A stretch of DNA of 7,528 bases from Pseudomonadota bacterium (GTDB taxonomy: Bacteria > Pseudomonadota > Gammaproteobacteria > Burkholderiales > Rhodocyclaceae), in contig JAJZPJ010000126.1 of the NCBI GenBank assembly GCA_021811225.1, positions 1 through 7,528 on the forward strand, written 5' to 3'. The position numbers and the translations under genes were made by a program. How positions within the stretch are numbered: position 1 is the stretch's first letter; each line of letters begins with the position of its first letter. Below the pieces are notes generated by a model, which did not search any database, was not told the DNA's origin, and was given only the letters and a program-made list of their open reading frames with translations. Below, one piece after another: positions 1 through 4,741 of this stretch.

Positions 1-284
1 GTCAGCCCGGCCACGGCGGATTCGCCGGTGCGCAGAGGCGGAAATGCAACGCCAACCAACGAAATAGCTAAGAGGGAATCCAAGAGATTTCGGCACAAAA
101 GCTTTGTGCCGGATCGGTGTCCGAAACGATCGGGTAACACCAGGAGGCAGGAGGCTTTATCGATACTGCTTGCGGTTTGCGATGCGGCTCGTGTGTCGCG
201 GAATGCTGCGACGCACAAGACGAATTGTACAGGCCCAGGATGGCTCTGCGCAAGCCTTTTTCTCGTCCGAGGTTCCGGCGCGCC
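1..284. other. Left-edge stretch with no supportable gene
   Basis: I find no convincing gene here. Frame 1 is open on the plus strand from the left edge to 393, but its product is basic and low in sense: there is no domain, no start with a ribosome binding site, and it runs antisense into the secreted-protein gene. Two plus-strand frames reach stops near 66 and 71, so the first ~70 bases could be the 3' tail of a gene lying to the left. A short minus-strand frame with GC-rich third positions (about 1-45) could equally be the start of a gene running left; I cannot choose. The stretch also holds a strong hairpin (89-113), a tandem 7-mer AGGAGGC at 142-155 with no usable start codon behind it, and a weak 4-bp hairpin followed by five T at 242-261. 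It is richer in A+T than the coding parts, which fits intergenic DNA. Confidence 0.5.
89..113. repeat. Strong intergenic inverted repeat (hairpin)
   Basis: A near-perfect inverted repeat: the arm CGGCACAAA (91-99) pairs with TTTGTGCCG (103-111) around a 3-base loop AGC. Two further outer pairs (one T-G wobble and one T-A) bring the stem to about 11 bp. No T-run follows on either strand, so it is not a classical intrinsic terminator. It could be the terminator-like end of a gene to the left, part of a small RNA, or an operator for a dimeric regulator. The inverted repeat is directly visible; its role is unknown. Confidence 0.6.
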
Positions 285-698
285 TCAGGACGCCGGGGCC
301 GGGGCCGGTACCTTCACCGCGGCAGGCGGCTTCGCGACCGGCTTGGCCTTGATCACCGGCGGCCGGGGAAAACGCACTTCGATGTCGTACTGATCGCCGT
401 TCTCGCCGACCACCCGCAGCATGACACTGCCCGTCGCCGGCCCCTTGGACTGGCTGAAATCGGCGATCCAGTAGTCGCCCTTGTCCTCCAGGTCGACCCC
501 GGCGGTCAGCAAGCGGTAGCGCATGCCGACAGGCTTCTTGATGACGCAAGGCCCCTTGCTCGGCAGCGGACAGAGCGCTCCGTGCCTGATCGTTTGCGGC
601 GACAGGTCCGCGACAAAAGCCGGGGGTTTTCTGGGGCTCGCCGCCCACGCGGGCAGGGCTGCAGCGATTGCGAGACAAACCGTCAGCAGTTTTTTCAT
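285..698 (-). CDS. Small secreted protein with a cysteine pair, family not recognised
   Basis: A 137-residue protein that I cannot assign to a family. The first ~20 residues form a clear Sec signal peptide: Lys-Lys, then a hydrophobic core, then an ALPAWA-type cleavage site near residues 19-20, so the product should be periplasmic or outside the cell. The mature part has two cysteines eight residues apart (C43, C51), which could form a disulfide, then a compact section (about 55-110) rich in alternating hydrophobic and charged residues that looks like beta-strands. The last ~27 residues are Pro/Ala/Lys-rich and probably disordered, a kind of tail seen in wall- or membrane-associated periplasmic proteins. 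The gene is transcribed divergently from the histidine kinase; a link with it is only positional. The start at 698 is chosen because the signal peptide begins exactly there, although no good Shine-Dalgarno sequence precedes it. A good extended -10 lies about 35 bases upstream. Confidence 0.75.
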   Translation of the reverse strand: MKKLLTVCLAIAAALPAWAASPRKPPAFVADLSPQTIRHGALCPLPSKGPCVIKKPVGMRYRLLTAGVDLEDKGDYWIADFSQSKGPATGSVMLRVVGENGDQYDIEVRFPRPPVIKAKPVAKPPAAVKVPAPAPAS

Positions 699-732
699 CG
701 GCGGGGCGGCCTTTGGCTTCTTGGTCCGGCCT

Positions 733-741
733 ATTATCGCA
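733..741 (-). promoter_or_regulatory. Extended -10 promoter element for the secreted-protein gene
   Basis: Read on the minus strand, these bases are TGCGATAAT: a TGn extension followed by GATAAT, five of six matches to the sigma-70 -10 consensus. No -35 box is visible 16-18 bases further upstream, which is tolerated when a TGn extension is present. Transcription would begin about 28 bases before the start codon at 698. Assigned by eye. Confidence 0.4.
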
Positions 742-917
742 TCCGCCGACGGCGATGAGTGCTGCGAAACGGTACGAATCGCCGCTTGATCGGGAGCCGA
801 GGCCCCACGAACCCCTGCTCATCGGCCGCCATCCAGGAAGACGCCGAGCAGCAGAAACGGGCCCGGCCGAGAAGCGCCCGCCGGTCCGAGAGCCTTCTTC
901 CCCGAATGCAAAACGGC

Positions 918-923
918 TAAGAT
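918..923 (+). promoter_or_regulatory. Possible -10 box for the histidine kinase gene
   Basis: TAAGAT matches the sigma-70 -10 consensus at four of six positions, including the first TA and last AT. It lies about 49 bases before the kinase start codon, in a locally less GC-rich patch. The hexamer 17 bases upstream (TTCTTC, 895-900) is a poor -35, so an activator or another sigma factor may be needed. Weak evidence. Confidence 0.22.
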
Positions 924-953
924 GCCCGGGCACCACCACAAACCGACCGAAGC

Positions 954-963
954 CTCCCGGGAG
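954..963 (+). promoter_or_regulatory. Kinase ribosome binding site inside a 10-bp palindrome
   Basis: The Shine-Dalgarno core GGGAG (959-963) lies 8 bases before the ATG at 972 and decides that start over the in-frame ATGs at 978 and 996. It is the right half of a perfect palindrome, CTCCCGGGAG. A second CCCGGG at 925-930 could pair with 956-961 and mask the site in the mRNA. The site and palindrome are visible; translational control is inference. Confidence 0.5.
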
Positions 964-971
964 TTGCACTG

Positions 972-2927
972 ATGACGATGGGTGCCGACAACGAGATGGG
1001 TGATGTCAGACCGGCCGAGGCCGCGCCGGACATCGAAGCAGAAGCGCAACGCCAAAAAACCGCGCTGCTCTACCGCAATGCGGGGGTTGCGCTGGCGGTC
1101 ACCATCGCGATTGCCTCCCTGCTCGCCTATGTCGATGCCACGCTTCATACCGCGGCCGGCGCCACCTTCGTCTGGTGGTGCGTCGTCGTTGCCACCGCGG
1201 TCGGCCGCTACGAACTGGCCCGGCGTTTCCGGGCGCGGGAGCGAGACGCCGCCGCAGCGCCGATGTGGCGGCAGCGCTATCTCGTTGCCACGGCGCTGCT
1301 TGCTGTCGCTTGGGGGGCCGGAAGCGCATTGTTATTGTGGAACGCGCCGGATCGAGCGCTGCTGTTTACCGGATTGGTGCTCGGCGGAATGGTGGCGGGG
1401 GCCGTCCCGATCCTGGGGCCGGTGCCGGCGGCCTTCAGGACCTTCGCGCTGCTGGTTTGCCTGCCGACGTCGGCCCGCATATTGCTGCAGGCGGATTCGC
1501 CGCTCCACTGGGCATTCGGATTCATGACCGTCGTATTCCTGGTCGCCATGCTTGCCAGCGCGCGTTTCCTGCATCAGACGATCGACGCCGCGCTACGGCT
1601 GGGGCTGGAGAAGGAGCGGCTCGCGGTGAATCTGGCGGAGAGCGAGGCGCGCTACCGCATCGTTTCAGCCATGAGTTCCGACCTCATTTATTCCTGCTCC
1701 CGGGAGCAAGAGGGCGCTTTCAGCATCGATTGGTTGGCGGGCTCGTGCGAGCAGCTGTTCGGGCTGGACGCCGATCGACTGCAGGCGGAGGACCTCTGGC
1801 GCTGTTCCGTCGCCGACGATGAAATGCCTTTCGGCCAGTACGTTGCGGCACTGGTGCCCGGGCAGCCCGAGGAATGCGAATTGCTGGTGAGGCATACCGA
1901 TGGGTCGGTCCGCTACATGCGCGCCATCTCGAAGCTGTTGCGACCGGCGACCGGCGCAGAGCGCTACCGGCTTTACGGCTCGTTTCAGGACATCACCGAA
2001 CGCAAGCGGGCGGAGATACAGCTTGGCCTGCGCACGCAAGACCTCAGTCGTTCGAACGAAGAACTCAAGCTGACCTTGGAGAGCTTGCAGCAGGCCCAAA
2101 AGCATCTGGTCCAGTCGGAAAAGATGGCCGCGCTGGGCGGCTTGGTGGCCGGGGTTGCCCACGAGATCAATACGCCGGTGGGCGTCGGCGTGACCGCGGC
2201 CTCCACCCTCGAGGACGAGACGCGGCGGCTGGCCGCGCTGTACCGCCAGGGGCAGATGAAGAAGACCGATCTGGAACAGTACGTAGCGGTGGCGGAGCAG
2301 TCCAGCCGAATGATACTCAACAACCTGGGGCGCGCCGCAGAGCTGATCAACAGTTTCAAGCAGGTCGCCGTGGACCAGTCGAGCGAGAGCCGGCGGCGGT
2401 TCAAGGTGAGGGCTTACCTGGAGGATATCCTGACCAGCCTGAGGCCGGCGTTGAAGAAAACGGGGGTCAGCTACGCCATCGACTGCGCGGAGGAAATCGA
2501 GATCGACAGTTACCCCGGGATGTTCTCGCAAATCATCACCAACCTGGTCATGAATTCGCTCACCCACGCCCATGACGAGCGGCCGGGAGGGGCGATCCGC
2601 ATCGTGGTGAGGAAACCCGACGACCGGCTGGAACTGGAGTTCAGCGACGACGGCAAGGGGATGAGCCCGGACGTTCTGGCCAAGATCTTCGACCCCTTCT
2701 TCACCACCAAGCGCGGCGTCGGCGGCAGCGGCCTGGGCTTGCACACCGTGTATAACCTGATCACGCAGACCTTGAAGGGCAGCATCGGCTGCCGCAGCCA
2801 GCCGGGCCAGGGCACCACCTTCGCCATCCAGTGGCCGCTGGCGGAACCCCAGTTGGACTCGCGCTCGCCCGGCGGGGCCGCCCCCCCCGAGCCGCCAGCC
2901 CCCTTTGTTGCACCTCGATTTTTTTAG
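972..2927 (+). CDS. Membrane-bound PAS sensor histidine kinase
   Basis: A 651-residue hybrid-less sensor kinase that should autophosphorylate on a histidine and pass the phosphate to a response regulator at the inner membrane. In order: a short cytoplasmic N-terminus; six predicted membrane helices (about 38-55, 62-78, 103-123, 129-149, 154-173, 179-199) with almost no periplasmic loops, so the signal is probably sensed in or near the membrane; a PAS domain (about 223-345) ending in the usual DITERKRAE; a coiled coil (345-385); a dimerisation/phosphoacceptor domain with H397 in HEINTP; and an ATPase domain with the N box (N524, N528), G1 (DDGKG from D559), an FDPFF F box and G2 (GGSGLGL, 584-590). 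All catalytic motifs look intact. The H-box context resembles kinases often found beside regulators of the DUF3369 type, which is what lies 98 bases downstream. The C-terminal ~30 residues are Pro/Ala-rich and encoded over a C8 run. Its ligand is unknown. Confidence 0.95.
   Translation: MTMGADNEMGDVRPAEAAPDIEAEAQRQKTALLYRNAGVALAVTIAIASLLAYVDATLHTAAGATFVWWCVVVATAVGRYELARRFRARERDAAAAPMWRQRYLVATALLAVAWGAGSALLLWNAPDRALLFTGLVLGGMVAGAVPILGPVPAAFRTFALLVCLPTSARILLQADSPLHWAFGFMTVVFLVAMLASARFLHQTIDAALRLGLEKERLAVNLAESEARYRIVSAMSSDLIYSCSREQEGAFSIDWLAGSCEQLFGLDADRLQAEDLWRCSVADDEMPFGQYVAALVPGQPEECELLVRHTDGSVRYMRAISKLLRPATGAERYRLYGSFQDITERKRAEIQLGLRTQDLSRSNEELKLTLESLQQAQKHLVQSEKMAALGGLVAGVAHEINTPVGVGVTAASTLEDETRRLAALYRQGQMKKTDLEQYVAVAEQSSRMILNNLGRAAELINSFKQVAVDQSSESRRRFKVRAYLEDILTSLRPALKKTGVSYAIDCAEEIEIDSYPGMFSQIITNLVMNSLTHAHDERPGGAIRIVVRKPDDRLELEFSDDGKGMSPDVLAKIFDPFFTTKRGVGGSGLGLHTVYNLITQTLKGSIGCRSQPGQGTTFAIQWPLAEPQLDSRSPGGAAPPEPPAPFVAPRFF
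2881..2925 (+). repeat. Homopolymer runs C8 and T7 at the end of the kinase gene
   Basis: Eight consecutive C (2881-2888) and seven consecutive T (2919-2925, overlapping the TAG stop) lie in the last 45 bases of the kinase gene. Both are slippage-prone. The frame of the downstream regulator is already open from about 2831, so a one-base gain or a -1 shift in either run would join the two proteins. No GC-rich stem directly precedes the T-run, so I do not call it a terminator. Confidence 0.5.
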
Positions 2928-3020
2928 GATTAATCTATATCGTCGTCTGTGCCGCCCGGCTCGTGCAAATCGGAGACTCGGGCGGACCATCGGTCGTGGT
3001 TGCGAGACCGCCTTGCAAGG
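2928..3020 (+). promoter_or_regulatory. AT-rich island and structured leader before the response regulator
   Basis: The 98-base gap between kinase and regulator begins with an AT-rich patch containing the palindrome GATTAATC (2928-2935), a plausible promoter region although no convincing -35/-10 pair can be fixed. Three inverted repeats then follow in a row. CCGCCCG (2952-2958) pairs with CGGGCGG (2979-2985). CGGTC (2991-2995) pairs with GACCG (3006-3010). The perfect palindrome CCTTGCAAGG (3011-3020) contains the Shine-Dalgarno AAGG. The layout suggests a structured 5' leader controlling translation of the regulator, but it matches no riboswitch class I know. Confidence 0.4.
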
Positions 3021-3025
3021 AACCA

Positions 3026-4567
3026 ATGAGCATGAATAACGGGCTCAAGCGTGATGAGGTCGCAGCGGGCGACTTGGTATTCGCGCCGGACGAGAAAGAG
3101 GCGGCCAATGACGACGGCCACTGGTATGTCCTCATCGTCGATGACGAGAAGGAGGTCCATGACGTCACCGCATTGGCGCTGAGGAATTTCTCGTTCGAAG
3201 CCAAGTCCCTGCGCTTCTTCCACGCCTATACGGGGGCAGAAGCCTTCCGGATCATGGCCGACAATCCCGATATCGCCGTGATTCTTCTCGACGTGGTGAT
3301 GGAATCTGACGACGCCGGTCTGATCCTCGCGAACAGGATCCGGACCGAACTGGGCAACAAGCTGGTCAGGATCGTCCTGCGCACCGGTCAGGCGGGATTG
3401 GCGCCGGCGCAGGACGTCATCGTCTCCCACGAGATCAACGACTACAAGACCAAGACCGAGTTGACCGCGCAGAAACTGTTCACCACCCTGGTCGGCAGTC
3501 TTAGAAATTATCGCGACTTGGTGGCGCTCGAACGCGAGCGCAAATTGACCGCGCAGAAACTGCTCACGAGCTTTGCCGGCAGCCTCAGAAGCTATCGCGA
3601 CTGGATAGCGGGCGAGAGCAGTCGGCGGAGTTTCGAGAAGATCGTCACCTCGAGCGGTTCCTGGTTCGAGATGCCTTCGATGGAACAATTTATCGAGGCT
3701 GTGCTCACCCAGGCGCGAGCCGCGGTGCACGAGCAGCAGGATGCGGTATCTGGCCGCACGGCGCGATCCGCTGCTGCCGCTTCAAGCGACGATCAGGCCC
3801 GCCAGCCCATGCAGGCCGGGAAGCAGACGCCCGATGCCGACGACGAATACAGCGAGTACGAGCAGACCTCAGCCACCGAGGCGCTCATGATCCTGCGCGG
3901 CATGCGCGAGGCCGGTTCGCTCATCACCTTCTATTTCAATCACGGTAATGACTTTCTCCTGACCTCGTTGCTCGAGATCTCGCCCGACGGCAAGACCATG
4001 ATCTTCGACTATGGCAGCAACATGGAGATGAACCGCAAGTTGCTGCGGGCAGACAAGATCAACAGCATATCGAGCAAGGCGCGGATCAAGATCCAGTTCA
4101 TGCTGAACGGCGTCAGGCCGGTCAAATACCAGGGCCGCGACGCCTTCCAGAGCGACGTCCCGGCGGCCTTGTTCCGTCTGCAGCGGCGCGAATATTATCG
4201 CTTGACGACGCCGCTGGCCAACCCGCTGCGGGCCAGCATCCCGCTACCGCAGGAGGATGGCTCGATCAAGACGGTGTCGGCGGTGGTGTTCAATATCAGC
4301 TGCGGCGGCGTCTGTCTGGTGGTGCCTCCCGGCGCTGTCACCCTGGCGCTGGACGCGCAATTCTTTGGCGCCAGCATCGATCTACCCAACGTCGGCATGG
4401 TCAGCTTCGACATGCGCGTACGCAACATCTACGACATCACCGCTGCCAATGGCAAGATCCTGCAGCGCTCCGGCTGCGAGTTCATCAAGTTGCCCGGGGC
4501 GATGATGAAGCTGATACAGCGCTACATCATCCAGATAGAGCGCGAGCGCAAGGAACGCGGAGTCTAG
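3026..4567 (+). CDS. Response regulator fused to a YcgR-type c-di-GMP effector (REC - helical linker - YcgR_N - PilZ)
   Basis: A 513-residue cytoplasmic protein joining a phosphorylatable receiver to a c-di-GMP receptor. The receiver (about 30-145) has acidic pair D39/D40, phosphoacceptor D89, T120 and K141, all expected positions. The helix after it carries the LTAQKLFTT...SLRNYRDL signature typical of DUF3369 regulators, here duplicated (146-173 and 174-201), and continues as a family-like SRR.FEKI segment to about 240. An Ala/Ser/Gln/Asp-rich flexible linker (about 240-281) follows. YcgR_N spans about 282-380, and PilZ carries RxxxR (R388-R392) and NxSxxG (N423, S425, G428) and ends in GCEF. 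YcgR is a flagellar brake, so the likely output is motility control, dependent on both phosphorylation and c-di-GMP. The start is ATG 3026 (AGGA at 3018-3021); ATG 3032 is equally possible. The frame is open upstream to 2831 inside the kinase gene, but that extension has no domain. The likely partner kinase is immediately upstream. Confidence 0.93.
   Translation: MSMNNGLKRDEVAAGDLVFAPDEKEAANDDGHWYVLIVDDEKEVHDVTALALRNFSFEAKSLRFFHAYTGAEAFRIMADNPDIAVILLDVVMESDDAGLILANRIRTELGNKLVRIVLRTGQAGLAPAQDVIVSHEINDYKTKTELTAQKLFTTLVGSLRNYRDLVALERERKLTAQKLLTSFAGSLRSYRDWIAGESSRRSFEKIVTSSGSWFEMPSMEQFIEAVLTQARAAVHEQQDAVSGRTARSAAAASSDDQARQPMQAGKQTPDADDEYSEYEQTSATEALMILRGMREAGSLITFYFNHGNDFLLTSLLEISPDGKTMIFDYGSNMEMNRKLLRADKINSISSKARIKIQFMLNGVRPVKYQGRDAFQSDVPAALFRLQRREYYRLTTPLANPLRASIPLPQEDGSIKTVSAVVFNISCGGVCLVVPPGAVTLALDAQFFGASIDLPNVGMVSFDMRVRNIYDITAANGKILQRSGCEFIKLPGAMMKLIQRYIIQIERERKERGV
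3461..3628 (+). repeat. In-frame 84-bp tandem duplication in the receiver-YcgR linker
   Basis: Two adjacent 84-base units (3461-3544 and 3545-3628) start with the same 18 bases, TTGACCGCGCAGAAACTG, and share further blocks around AGA..TATCGCGACT. By eye, 17 of 28 encoded residues are identical (LTAQKL, then T, G-S-L-R, Y-R-D, A, E, R). The unit length of 28 residues is exactly four heptads, so a coiled coil would keep its register. DUF3369 proteins normally carry one copy, so one unit appears to be extra. The divergence between the copies shows the event is not recent. Confidence 0.85.
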
Positions 4568-4633
4568 TGATCGGGCAGCGTGAAGCCCATTCGCCACCAA
4601 GACAGCACGAACAGCGACAAAGGCGATGAGCGC

Positions 4634-4663
4634 TTGCCATCGGGCAGCCAAAAAGTATATCTT
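4634..4663 (+). promoter_or_regulatory. Candidate sigma-70 promoter for the GGDEF-EAL gene
   Basis: TTGCCA (4634-4639) matches the -35 consensus at five of six positions. It is followed after 16 or 18 bases by TATATC (4656-4661) or TATCTT (4658-4663) in a locally AT-rich patch. Transcription would begin near 4670, leaving a leader of about 70 bases before ATG 4742. That leader contains GCGGCG/CGCCGC (4695-4700 and 4703-4708), which can fold back. It suggests the enzyme can be expressed apart from the kinase-regulator pair. Confidence 0.38.
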
Positions 4664-4741
4664 ACGACAGATGTCACGAGCCGCCCTGAACAATGCGGCG
4701 GTCGCCGCTTGCGGTCGTCCGCCGACGCCGCGCTCCGGGCG

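Noticed and set aside
142..155. Tandem AGGAGGC as a strong Shine-Dalgarno for a small gene
   Set aside because: No ATG, GTG or TTG lies at a proper distance, and the frames after it give basic, low-sense peptides.
20..160. Cobalamin or c-di-GMP riboswitch, suggested by the AAGAGGGAATCC patch, the hairpin and the later CAGGAGGCAGG
   Set aside because: The conserved core boxes of either class are not present in order; the resemblance is fragmentary.
242..261. Terminator-like GGCT/AGCC hairpin followed by five T
   Set aside because: The stem is only 4 bp and no plus-strand gene clearly ends before it.
2881..2925. Intrinsic terminator at the kinase 3' end because of the T7 run
   Set aside because: No stable GC stem ends directly before the T-run, and the T-run is within the last codons.
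2831..3025. Longer start for the response regulator inside the kinase gene
   Set aside because: The 65 extra residues hold no domain and overlap the kinase end; ATG 3026 has AGGA in front and begins just before the receiver. Kept only as a possible frameshift product.
1665..3026. Minus-strand open frame of 453 codons opposite the kinase
   Set aside because: Antisense to intact H, N and G boxes; no recognisable domain, composition typical of GC-rich shadow frames.
4580..4741. Upstream GTG start extending the GGDEF-EAL protein by 54 residues
   Set aside because: It would put a polar, low-sense segment before a well-formed signal peptide and overlaps the candidate promoter; no Shine-Dalgarno supports it.
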